Assembly (NCBI GenBank): GCA_047967505.1
Contig: CM106541.1
Strand: one strand, 5' to 3'
Source of the DNA: Dipteris shenzhenensis
Taxonomy: Eukaryota; Polypodiophyta; Polypodiopsida; Gleicheniales
DNA: 64,000 bases
Every line of letters starts with the position of its first letter. The first letter of the stretch is position 1. Below, one piece after another: positions 10,956 through 20,560 of this stretch. The notes beneath the pieces were generated by a model. It was not told the origin of the DNA, did not search any database, and saw only the letters and a list, made by a program, of their open reading frames with translations. Position numbers and translations under genes: made by a program.

Positions 10956-11798
10956 ATGGCTACCTTCTTGAATATGGATAAGTTCAATGGTAAAGGCTTT
11001 CACACATGGTAGATGAAGGTTAAGTTCACATTGATGAGGGAAAACCTTTGGGGGCTTGTCAAACCTACTTCAACTTCTTCTTCAACAGTCTCTAATGCTA
11101 GAGAATCCTCAGCTCTGACACATTTGGTAAGAGATCCTACTAGAGAGGAGAAAGCCTATGGCATCATTGCCCTTGGCTTAGGAGATGACTATATTCATCA
11201 CATTTCAGATTTAGAGTCTCCTTCTAAAGCTTGGCAGAAGCTTGACATTATTTTTGGTGCTAGCTCTCACATCTCAAAATTGTCACTTAAGATTGCTTTC
11301 TTTGAATTGAAGATGGCTAGTGGCACTCCTTTGGCTACCCACGTCATTTATATGCAGAGTCTCATGACTCAAGTTGCTTCTATCAACTCTCCAATCACTA
11401 CAGATGATGCAATGGTAGTGTTGCTCAAAAGTATGCCTGAAGATTATGATCATGTTGTTACCACTTTGAAAAATCTTCCTAATCCTACTCTTGAAGGTCT
11501 TATTACTGCTCTTCAAGAAGAAGAAAGGCATATGGAACTCCGGAGAGGCAATGACACAACCTATGCCATAAAAATTCAGAAGGGCAAGTTTTCACCTTGC
11601 AAACATTGTGGGAAGACTAATCACCTCTCAAAAGATTGCTTCAAGATCAATCCATGCAAACATTGTGGCAAAAACAATCACCATGAAAAGTATTGTAAAG
11701 CCAAAAAGGAAGCAACTACAAAGTCAGAAACTGCCAATCTACTTTCAATTGATGTGCCTCCACAAGATGTGGCCTCCTATGAAGACTATGCTTTTTAA
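10956..11798 (+). pseudogene. gag of the TR-GAG element (one in-frame stop)
   Basis: The frame opens at ATG 10956 (MATFLNMDKFNGKGFHTW) and meets TAG at 11010-11012. It then runs open for 261 codons from ATG 11013. The order is that of Ty1-copia gag of the UBN2 type: an N-terminal W-containing start, a helical capsid-like body (LVKPTSTS... ALGLGDDYIHHI, AWQKLDIIFGA, LLKSMPEDYDHVVTTL), then two adjacent CX2CX4HX4C knuckles (CKHCGKTNHLSKDC and CKHCGKNNHHEKYC) that would bind RNA. It ends shortly after the knuckles with no protease. If translation starts at 11013 most of the capsid domain is kept, so the product may still be made. Leader 10066-10955 carries no other ORF of note. Confidence 0.88.
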
Positions 11799-12079
11799 AG
11801 CACTTTTTTGTTTATCATCACTTGGTCAAATTTTGAGGTTCTCTGCCTGGAGTAGTACTCCAAAAAGAATATGTAATGTCTTTTGAAATCACCTCTGGTC
11901 ACCATATGATGTAGACCATGTGATATGTGTTTTGTATATCCCATTTCTGTGAACCTCACACCCTTGGGAACCCTTGCTAGCATGAGATCCTAGCCATAGA
12001 TTTATCCTTGACCACCATGAGATGACATGAGAAACTATGAGACTAGATGTATCCTTGACACTGCAAGAGGCAACCCCTT

Positions 12080-12088
12080 GAGGGGGGG
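12080..12088 (+). other. Polypurine tract of the TR-GAG element
   Basis: GAGGGGGGG stands two bases before the 3' LTR start, the normal site for plus-strand DNA priming. Confidence 0.85.
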
Positions 12089-12090
12089 TA

Positions 12091-12424
12091 TGTTGGGATA
12101 AGTATGATCAAGGGCTTGCTCTATGATGCATGTGTGCATCTAGGGGAGTCACATGTGTGTTATAAAGCACATCAAGTGCTATGATGTGTCTAGTGTGTGA
12201 CCTAAGTGATGATGTAAGACAGAGGCAATCCCACTGATGTAGGGATTGATTCCCACTGATGTAGGGGCTGATTTCCACTTATGTAGGGAAGGTATTACCT
12301 TCTCCCCCTTTCTATAAGAGAGAGTCATCTCTCTCACAATCCATAATAGAGAACTACATCTTTCTTTCATTGTGCTCTCACACCTCTTGCAAGACGCATC
12401 TATTCTATCCTATGGGATTCTACA
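12091..12424 (+). repeat. 3' LTR of the TR-GAG element
   Basis: 334 bp, near-identical to 9707-10051 apart from a deletion of about 11 bp in a GT-rich stretch and about six substitutions. It is followed directly by the duplicated TATTA. Confidence 0.92.
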
Positions 12425-12429
12425 TATTA

Positions 12430-13010
12430 GTATTAGGATCTTACTTGGGGATTTCAAAAGCCTCTTTGAGGTAGCAAAGAGGAGGTGCAGGCTATGAAGA
12501 GTCTTTGTATTTGAATGGAGAGATTATAATACAAAAATGTACATTTTATCACATTCTCTTCCTTGCAAGATAGCATGTCATAAGCAATACTTTTGATTGA
12601 GTCATGGTTGAAATTTTGAATGTGTTGTTAATTCAATATAAGGTAATGTCACTTTGAATTATAGAGTATTGAATACACCACCTCCAAGTTTGTTGTGTAG
12701 AGAGGTGAACCTTTTATATGCTACCTTGTCCCTTTTCCTTCATTTGTATCCAAAATAATTACAATTTTATGACCCCCTCAACTTGTGACTGATTTTTAAA
12801 GGTCTTATACATTGAATTTGACCTATCTTTCCAATCAAATATCATAGAGCTATCATGCTCTCGATTTTGAACTAAAAAAATTTGCAATCGGAATTATAGC
12901 GCAAAAGTTATAGCTATTTTACAATTCTCTTCATATTCCATGCAATTAAGTTCTATTACTTGTATATATATATTTTTTGAAAATAATTTAGGAAAATATT
13001 AGGAATATTC
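12430..13010. other. Gene-free stretch
   Basis: I see no coding region, RNA gene or repeat boundary here; ordinary AT-biased sequence. Confidence 0.5.
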
Positions 13011-13044
13011 CAAGTCAAAACAATACTCTTGACCAAGTTTGGTC

Positions 13045-13390
13045 ATTTTGGTAACCATTTTTGGCAAATAAAGGAGGAATTTGACCACAACGCAGAAGGA
13101 AAAGTTGGTAGAGACATCACGGGGTGTCCAAAAATGCCAAAACCCACCACGGCACAAATTTGGCCATGTCGAGGGTGTCCAAATGGCCAAATTTGTGCCA
13201 TGCGGGTTTTGGACACCCCATGATGTCCTAACCAACTTTGCCTTCTGCACTATGGTCAAATTCCTCCTACATTTGCCCAAAATGGACATTGAAATGGTCG
13301 AAGCTGTCAAACTCCTTCATCTACCCCTTCAAAATCTATATTTCTTCATAGAAAATCATGAAATGCATCAATCCTTTACAAGGTAATATA
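13045..13390. repeat. Foldback repeat, copy 1
   Basis: The left arm reads GGAGGAATTTGACCACA, then GGTGTCCAAAA and CACAAATTTGGCCATG. It is repeated in inverse order on the right (CCAAATTTGTGCCATGCGGG, GGACACCCCATGATGTCC, GTCAAATTCCTCC), with the centre near 13,170 and arms of roughly 110 bp. The right flank continues with CTTCATCTACCCCTTCAAAA and CTATATTTCTTCATAGAAAA, shared with copy 2. The open frames on both strands come from the palindrome and are not genes. Confidence 0.8.
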
Positions 13391-13874
13391 GTAGCCAACC
13401 TAAAATTAAAATAAAAGATACATGGACGTAACCAACCTCCATCACTAAGAAAACATAGAAAATGAAAATTTTATATTCCTCTTCAAAATATATATTTTCT
13501 CATGTAATGCATCAAATTATTTCAAGGTGATTTAGTGATATGAAATCAAATATTATAGTGCCAACCTAAAAGGTGGCTCCAAAGGCAAGATAAACAAAGA
13601 AAATGAAAATTTACAAGGTGATGTAGTGGAAGATCAAAGTCTTTTGGATTAAATAAAAAATTACATTAACATAGCCAACCTACAAGGTTCCTCCAAAGGG
13701 CAAGAAATTATATTGCCTAAGGGTCTTACTATAGCTGGTTACAAGGCACATAAGTTGTCATATTGACCAACCATCATTTGCTAAGTTACTTTGTAAATAT
13801 TTTCTTTTCCATGTTTATCTATGTTGAAGTTGAGGCATCTATAAAGACATGGATTTCAAATAGGTAGATGAAGG

Positions 13875-14185
13875 AATTTGACAATTTGTGCCATTCCAAT
13901 GTCCATCATGGGGTGTTCAAAAATGCAAAAACCCACCACGGCATGAATTTGGACATTTGGACACCCTCCAAATGGCCAAATTTGCGTCGTGGTGGGTTTT
14001 GGCATTTTGGACACCCCAGGATGTCCTGACCAACTTTGCCTTCTTTGCCACAGTCAAATTCCTCCTACATTTGCCAAAAATGGACATTGAAATGGCCAAA
14101 GCTGTCAAATTTCTTCATCTACCCCTTCAAAATCTATATTTCTTCATAGAAAATCGTGAAATGCATCAATAATTTACAAGGTGAT
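13875..14185. repeat. Foldback repeat, copy 2
   Basis: Same inverted-repeat core as 13045-13390 (GGGTTTTGGCATTTTGGACA around 13,998, and TCAAATTCCTCCTACATTTG near 14,055). The right flank is the same and ends in ATGCATCAATAATTTACAAG. The two copies lie in direct orientation about 830 bp apart; between them (13,400-13,870) several shorter shared words (AACCTACAAGG, GATGTAGTG) repeat. It looks like a foldback or MITE-like family duplicated locally. Confidence 0.75.
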
Positions 14186-14199
14186 GTAGGAAAATCTCA

Positions 14200-15230
14200 A
14201 ATTTTGGTTTTTTAACACTCCATCTAATCAATGTGGTGCCATGGTCAAATCCCTTCTACATATGAAATTGGAATGGCCAAACTTGGCAAACAACATTTTA
14301 TTGTTTTGTTACATCAAAATGTGATATAACTTTTGTGTGTAAGCTGATATTAAAAAAGCTGCAATATTAAAAACAACAGATAATTAAAACAGCCATAACA
14401 AAAGATTCACCATTTGGCCATAGATACATGAAAATTTTTAGCTTTAGCTAGAAGAATATTATTAGAAATAGGTGTTTGTATTTCAAATTGTATTATAAAG
14501 AGGCTTCATAGCCTATTTCTCTTCTTATTCAGCTCTAATACACCAATAATAGGGTCTTTGAATCCTCAACTAATCCCTTAGAAAGACCACTATGCTATTT
14601 GGAATCTCACATTCAACTTGTAAGTTCTTATAATCTCATGTACAACACATTGGAATGGATCACATAGGTTGCCTTGGGTCAATACTGTGAATTCTCCATG
14701 CCTGCTTCTTGCAAATGGATAGATTCTCCATTCTTGCTTGCTACTACACACATGAAGAAACATCATTTTAGAAACTTAAATTTAAATAGATGTAATGCAT
14801 CATGTGAATTCTTCTTCTTCAATCAACTTTTGAGCTTCAAGACTTACATTAGTAGCATCACGAGCTCCAGGCATCTCCTTTGCATCACCATTCCCTTCAA
14901 GTCTTGCATCACCCCCAAAACAACTTGCTCATGCATGACTTTGTGTCTTTCGATATGAAGAGTCCATATCATCCATGCCCACCATTCTCATATCATCCTC
15001 CATGAAGTTCCTGAAAGAACAACTAAGGGAACCTTAGCAAAAGCAATGCACCACTGTGGATAATCCAAAGTAAGAAATTACATTGAAACACTATGAAATT
15101 AACATTTTAGCTCATATTCTCCTATTTAGAGCACCTCCTGAGGTTTAAGATGCTTCTTTTCTTGAAAAAAATAATCATGGATCACATATTGATCCTGCAA
15201 TTGTATGGTCAGTGCATGGTAACATGGGAG
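14200..15230. other. Gene-free stretch with one recurring 75-bp module
   Basis: No supported gene. At 14,490-14,570 a module (TATAAAGAGGCTTCATAGCC, then CTCTTCTTATTC and CTTTGAATCC) resembles 41,215-41,290 (TATAATAAGGCTTCAAAGCC, CTTTGAATTCC). The short inverted repeat GGCTTC-A-GCC follows an AT-rich TATA-like run in both places. Around 15,215-15,235 CTCCTCAAATGGTGCC resembles the reverse complement of 37,190-37,205. Confidence 0.5.
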
Positions 15231-15309
15231 ATCTCCTCAAATGGTGCCCTCAATAGTCACAGAGTTTACAAAGACTGTGATAGGCCATGATAGAAGTTAG
15301 GTGATGTTT

Positions 15310-15793
15310 GAGGAGGGATGATAAGAACCATGAATGATTATGAGGGAGGAGAAGCAAGAGGACTAGGTGTGAGGATGAGGGCAAATGAATACGCATGACG
15401 AGGATGAGTAGAAGCAACAAGAGCTTGCGTGAGCATGAGGCAAGAGGAGCTTGCATGAGTAGGAGGAAGGAGGAGTAGGCATGAGCATGAGGGAAGAGGA
15501 GAATGGATGAACATGAGGGAGGAGGAGGAGCAAGAAAAAGCAACAGGGTGGGACGAGGAGGACGCATGTGGGAGGAGAGAGGAGGAGGACGATTGTGGGA
15601 GGAGGGAGGAGGAAAAAGCAACAGGGGGAGGGGAGGAGGAGGACGCATGTGGGAGGAGGGAGGAGGAGGCATGTGGACAAAGGGAGGAGGAGGGAGGCAG
15701 GGGGAGGGAGGAGGAGCAGGAGCATGAGGAGGAATGGGACGTGTGAAAGAGGAGGGAGGAGGGAGACAAGGAGGAGGATGGGGGGAGGAGGAG
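15310..15793. repeat. Polypurine (GGAGGA)n low-complexity tract
   Basis: Purine-rich sequence with GGGAGGAGGAGG-type units and a higher-order repeat of about 60 bp (GACGCATGTGGGAGGAGGGA). It directly abuts the 5' LTR of the Ty3 element. Open frames on both strands here are simple-sequence artefacts. Comparable tracts lie next to the related modules at 36.8 kb and 44.0 kb. Confidence 0.85.
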
Positions 15794-15798
15794 GGAAT

Positions 15799-16977
15799 TG
15801 TTGACTCTGTGCCAACATGAACTTATGAAGAAAGAGAAGGTGTTACAACTTTGTGATACAACTTTGTGTTACAACTTCTAGACACAACTTTGTGTTACGA
15901 CTTGGTGTAACAACTTTGTGTTACAAGTTTGTGTTACAAGTTTATGTTACAACTTTGTGTAACAACTTTGTGTTACAACTTCTACATGTAGAGAGAGAAT
16001 GTGTTACAACTTTGTGTTACAACTTTGTGATACAACTTTGTGTTATAACTTTGTGATACGACTTTGTGTTACATGCGGAGAGAGAAGCTCTCCAACTTGT
16101 ATAAATACCCCATAATGGAATGAAGCCCACACTCTTGGGGCATTGTGTTGAGTCTACATTGGTATTCCAAGCATTTGTCTCAAGTGTCCATGCTTCCTTG
16201 CACTGCACGTCCAAAAGCATGTCCTAACCTTGCAACCCTTCTCCCCTCTCCTCCAACCCTGCAACCCACCCTCTCCCTCTCCTCCTCCCTCCTTCTCCTT
16301 CCTCCTTCTCCTCCTCCTCCCTCCTCCTCCTCCTCCTCCTCCTCCCTCCTCCTCCTCCTCCTCTCTCCTCCCCCTCCCTCCTCTTCTTCCCTCCTCCTCC
16401 TTCCTCCTCACTCTCTTCCTTCACCCATGCTCTTACACCTTCTTCCTCTCCCACTCCTATGCTTTCCTAAACCCTTAAACTCCATGATCTACGAGGGAGA
16501 CGAGTTCTCCACCATGTACTCTACTCTGAACCTTGGATCCTCCTTCTAACCCTGGACCCCTTCTAAACCTTGGAACCTCCTTCTAAACCCTGGAACTCTT
16601 TCTGAACCCTAGAACTCTTTCTGAACCCTGGAACCTCCTTTTGAACCCTGGAACTCCTCCTAAACCCTGGAACTCTTTCTAAACCCTGGAACCTCCTTCT
16701 GAACCCTTAAACTCCTCCTAAACCCTACAACCCCCAATGAAGGCGAAAGCCTTCATTACCTCAACAAAGATGGTTTACGTGCCTTTTACACATGCTTGCA
16801 CTTTGTTTGCTTACCACACTTAAGCCTACGTCTCTCACCGGAACACGACTCGAGGTCCTAAGCTACACATATACTACAACGACAATCCCAATATATCTGT
16901 AGGTGACAAAAAGCCTCAGAACCCTGCAACATAGAATACCCAGCTCTTCCTACGAGAGCAGTAGGAAAGAGCCAACA
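15799..16977 (+). repeat. 5' LTR of the Ty3 element
   Basis: 1,179 bp, TG...CA. U3 (15,838-16,075) is an array of a 13-bp unit ACAACTTTGTGTT with variants, about 15 copies, possibly acting as repeated regulator sites. TATAAATA stands at 16,100-16,107. A CT-rich tract at 16,235-16,440 is followed by repeats of CTAAACCCTGGAAC(C/T) (16,540-16,725). Confidence 0.94.
16100..16107 (+). promoter_or_regulatory. LTR TATA box
   Basis: TATAAATA in the 5' LTR, about 25 bp downstream of the end of the 13-bp repeat array, with an identical copy in the 3' LTR at 31,250-31,257. Transcription would then start around 16,130. Confidence 0.7.
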
Positions 16978-16979
16978 TT

Positions 16980-16997
16980 TGGCGCCATTGCCGGGGA
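16980..16997 (+). other. Primer binding site, tRNA-Asp
   Basis: TGGCGCCATTGCCGGGGA begins two bases after the LTR. It matches the complement of the plant tRNA-Asp 3' end as I remember it (TGGCGCCGTTGCCGGGG) with one mismatch. Confidence 0.8.
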
Positions 16998-17284
16998 GAC
17001 TAGCGTCTCAAGTAGTGAGTAAAACATACGTAGGTATGTGTAAAACAAGTCACTACTTCAAACTTTCATGAACATAACACTCAAGGGCAAGGAGAGTAAA
17101 TTTTTTTTCCAATTCTAGCCAAACATATCAACCCCAAACATCCACTTGGGGTTACTACCTTAAGAAATTTTCTTAATTTCTTAAAATGAGCCACATGATA
17201 TACAATCAGGCTAGGTAGTGGACACGGATGCGTAGAGCTTTCAATTTTGATCATTTTACCTTTTTACAGAAAGGCAAACCGAGC

Positions 17285-17375
17285 TCTCCATAAAGAGTTA
17301 TGGCTCGGGAAGAGTTTAGGGTTAAACCCTAAACCTAAACCCTAAACCTAAAATCCAATCCTATAAAAACCTACT
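17285..17375 (+). other. Leader segment with CCCTAAA-like words and TATAAAA
   Basis: CCCTAAACCTAAACCCTAAA, the complement-strand form of TTTAGGG, occurs here and is followed by CCTATAAAAACC at about 17,360. A second promoter or a capture of telomere-box-type promoter DNA is possible. Confidence 0.35.
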
Positions 17376-17639
17376 CCACCCCCCCTCATTCTTCATCTTT
17401 CACTTTTTGCCTCCATTCTCTTCCTCATTCCGAGCCCCACGCAAGACACTCCTCCCTCTCCATCGACCACCCCCATACTCCTATCCTCACCATGTAAGTG
17501 ACATCGAGCCCTTCTTGCAGCGATGACCTAGCCTTCCACCCACCGTCCATTGTTCCGCAACAATCCCGTTACATCGAGAAAGACTTGGAGAGCGTTCAGG
17601 TGACCACTTCTCCCTGCTTTTCGATTTCAGTCTTTCAGG

Positions 17640-19075
17640 TTTTTTCCTCTTTTTTCCACCTTCCCCCCTCCCCCTCCACCACCATCTCCCCCCCTCCCCC
17701 TCCCTCTCCACCACCACCTCCCCTCTCCCCCTCCCCCACCACCTCCCCCCTCCCCCTCCCCCTTCATCTCCACCTCCCCCTCTCCCCCTCCCCCTCCACC
17801 TCCCCCTCTCCCCCTCCCCTCCACCACCACCTCCCACCTCCCCCTCCATCTCCACCCCCCACCTCGCCCTCCCCCTCCCCCTCCCCCTCTCCCCCTCCAC
17901 CTCCACCTCCCCCTCCCCCTCCCCCTCCACCACCACCTCCCCCCTCCCCCTCCCCCTACATCTCCCCCTCCCCCTCCCCCCTCCCCCTCCACCTCCCCCC
18001 CCCCTCCCCCTCCCCCTTCACCACCCCCTCCCCCTTCACCACCACCTCCCCCCTCCCCCTACCCCTTCATCTCCCCCTCCCCCTCCCCCTTTCTCTCCAC
18101 CTCCCCCTCTCCCCCTCCCCCTCCCCCTCCCCCTTCACCACCCCCTTCATCTCCACCTCCCCCTCTCCCCCTCCCCCTCCACCACCACCTCCACCTCCCC
18201 CTCCATCTCCACCCCCCACCTCCCCCTCCCCCTCCCCCTCCCCCTCTCCCCCTCCACCTCCACCTCCCCCTCCCCCCTCCCCCTCCACCACCACCTCCCC
18301 CCTCCCCCTCCCCCTACATCTCCCCCTCCCCCTCCCCCCTCCCCCTCCACCTCCCCCCCCCCTCCCCCTCCCCCTTCACCACCCCATCCCCCTCCCCCTT
18401 CACCACCACCTCCCCCCTCCCCCTACCCCTTCATCTCCCCCTCCCCCTCCCCCTTTCTCTCCACCTCCCCCTCTCCCCCTCCCCCTCCCCCTCCCCCTCT
18501 CCCCCTCCCCCTCCACCACCACCTCCCACCTCCCCCTCCACCTCCACCTCCACCTCCACCACCACCTCCCCCCTCCCCCTCCCCCTACATCTCCCCCTCC
18601 CCCTCCCCCCTCCCCCTCCCCCTCCCCCTCCCCCTCCCCCTCCCCCTACATCTCCCCCTCCCCCTCCCCCCTCCCCCTCCACCTCCCCCTCCCCCTTCAC
18701 CACCCCCTCCCCCTCCCCCTTCACCACCACCTCCCCCCTCCCCCTACCCCTTCATCTCCCCCTCCCCCTCCCCCTTTCTCTCTCTTTCTCCCTCTCCCCC
18801 TCCCCCTTTCTCTCTCTTTCTCCCTCTCCCCCTCCCCCTTTCTCTCTCCTTTCTCTCCTCTCTTCCCCTTTTTCCCCTCTCTCTCTCCACCTCACTCTCT
18901 CCTCTCTCCCCCTCGTTCTCTCCCCCACCCCCTCTCTCTCTCTCACTCTCTCCTCTCTCCCCCTCATTCTCTCCCCCCTTACGCTCACCCCTCCACCCCC
19001 CCCTCTCCTCTCTCTCCCCCTTACCCCCTCCCCCTTACCCCCCCCCTCTCTGTAAACCCCCGCCCCCTCTCTCTA
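17640..19075 (+). repeat. C-rich (CCCCCT)n leader tract with higher-order repeats
   Basis: About 1.4 kb of CCCCCTCCCC and CACCACCACCTCC words on the plus strand. Longer blocks containing CTACATCTCCCC recur at 17,956, 18,314, 18,585 and 18,656 (spacings 358, 271 and 71), so the tract grew by repeated internal duplication. It lies between primer site and gag. An apparent 726-codon open frame (17498-19678) is nearly all Pro/Ser/Leu from the repeat; I do not call it a gene. The minus strand is strongly G-rich and could form quadruplexes. Confidence 0.9.
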
Positions 19076-19655
19076 ACCCCCCACCCCCCGCCCCGTGGCG
19101 GCGCACGCAGCGCCGCTGCCCCGCGCACCCCCCAGCCCCCGCTTACCCGCGCCCCGCCCCGCCCCGCCTCGCCCGCCGCCTCGCGCACCCCCCAGCCCCA
19201 CCGCCGCCCCGTGCACCCCCCAGCCCCCGCTACCCTGCCCCGCCGCCGCCCCACGCACCCCCCAGCCCCCGCCCACCCGCGCCCCGCCCCGCCCCGCCCG
19301 CTGCCCCGCGCACCCCCCAGCCCCCCGCTACCCCGCCCGCCCCGAACCCCCTCCCCTGCGGCGGCGCTGTGTCAGCGCCGCCCCCCCCGCTCACCGTCCC
19401 GCTCACCGCCCCACCCCGAACCCCCGCCACCGCCCTCTCACACCCGCCACCCCCCGCCCCGCTCTCCACCCCCTATCACACCCGCCACCGCCCGTCCCCC
19501 GCCCCGCTCTCCACCCCCGCCCTGTGCCCCGACGGCGCACGCAGCGCCGCCCCCCTTCCACCTCCCCTGCGCAAACCCCCCCTTGCGAAACCCCCTTCCT
19601 CCCCCCCCGCGCGAACCCCGCCCGACAGGCAGCCCCCCCACAGCAACCAGTCCAA
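19076..19655 (+). repeat. CpG-rich repeat GCGCACCCCCCAGCCCC(CGC)
   Basis: The composition shifts from CCCCCT to CpG-dense units such as GCACCCCCCAGCCCCCGC (six or more copies, 19,125-19,330) and CGCACGCAGCGCCGC (19,105 and 19,537). A run of about 20 A at 19,654-19,674 closes the block. Confidence 0.85.
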
Positions 19656-19675
19656 AAAAAAAAAAAAAAAAAAAC

Positions 19676-19935
19676 TAAAACTAACCCTAGGGTTAGCTTG
19701 ACCTTAGTGCGGTTAGTCTTAACTACAATTAGGTTAGGTTAGTTAGGTTAGGATAACTAGGTTAGTTAGTTAACCTCAGTTAGATTAGTTCACGTAGGTT
19801 AGGTTAGTTTAGTTAACCCTCAGTTAGTTAGACTAGGTTCGGTTAGATTACCCTCAGTTAGGTTAGACTAACTCTTTCGTTAGTAACTAACTACAGTTAG
19901 TTAACCTCCCAGTTCCAGTAACTGGGAGGATCTAG
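19676..19935 (+). repeat. Degenerate (GGTTAG)n tract
   Basis: GGTTAGGTTAGTTAGGTTAGG-type words mixed with GTTAACCTCAGTTAG. It resembles expanded telomere-like simple sequence, but the exact plant TTTAGGG unit is not used. Confidence 0.8.
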
Positions 19936-20560
19936 GTTAGTTAGTCTACCTAGAGTCACTTGGTTTCAACCCCTCGGTTGGACTTAAAGTCCATTCACAC
20001 CACCATTAGGACTCCCCCAAACGCCAAATTTACCCCTCCTTTAACCCCTCGAAACTCATCCGTTTGGGACCCAAATTGAACCCCGTTTGAGCCCAGATTT
20101 CACACACAGAAACACCACGTTACGGGGTATTTTTCCAGCCCATTGCACACCATTTTGGCATCCCTAGCACACGTTCATTCGCGCCCCCGTGTGGGCCTCA
20201 TTTCGCATTATTTCACTCGTATTTTCATGCCGTGACCTCCGATTAACGATCCGTCTGCACCGGTACATTTCCCTATACACGTAGGACAATCTTAGGCACA
20301 TTAATAACACGACGGTCCCTACACAAACTAACACCACTCTAACTCTCCTAACAACACCACCTTCACACCCGCACTTGGGGTAGCGACACCCTTGGCAAAT
20401 CACGCACAATCTGCATGCAGTTACGTTTCGGCCAACGACTTCGACTCCAACGCTCGCCCCATCTGCAACTAACTCCACTGCAACAACCGCCCCCCCAATC
20501 CTCTACCCCGACTCCCCCCCTGAGATTCAACAACTTCCTTTAACTCCTCCATGCCCCAAC

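Larger units (their letters stand above)
9707..12424 (+). mobile_element. Non-autonomous Ty1-copia-like LTR retrotransposon, gag-only (TR-GAG type)
   Basis: A complete 2.72-kb element. The LTRs are 345 and 334 bp, both start TGTTGGG and end TTCTACA, and TATTA flanks each side (9702-9706 and 12425-12429) as a perfect target-site duplication. A tRNA-Met primer site follows the 5' LTR and a G-rich polypurine tract precedes the 3' LTR. The interior has a long leader and a single gag with two zinc knuckles. Protease, integrase, reverse transcriptase and RNase H are all missing, so it depends on a partner element. By eye the LTRs differ by about six substitutions and one indel of about 11 bp, so the insertion is fairly recent. 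Confidence 0.93.

Noticed and set aside
12999-13386. About 100-codon frames on both strands
   Set aside because: They come from the palindromic foldback repeat, which gives mirrored peptides.
15250-15818. Overlapping 140-151-codon frames on the minus strand and frames on the plus strand
   Set aside because: Produced by the GGAGGA polypurine tract.
15838-16075. CRISPR-like array of short repeats
   Set aside because: No constant-length unique spacers; units abut each other, and the context is a plant LTR with its copy at the other end.
16145-16549. 134-codon frame (and its twin at 31,295-31,684)
   Set aside because: Lies inside the LTR of the Ty3 element and mostly reads its CT-rich repeat.
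17498-19678. 726-codon open frame on the plus strand, and long frames on the minus strand
   Set aside because: Composition is almost only Pro, Ser, Leu, Thr (or Gly/Glu/Arg on the other strand), fully explained by CCCCCT repeats lacking stop codons; no start context or conserved domain.
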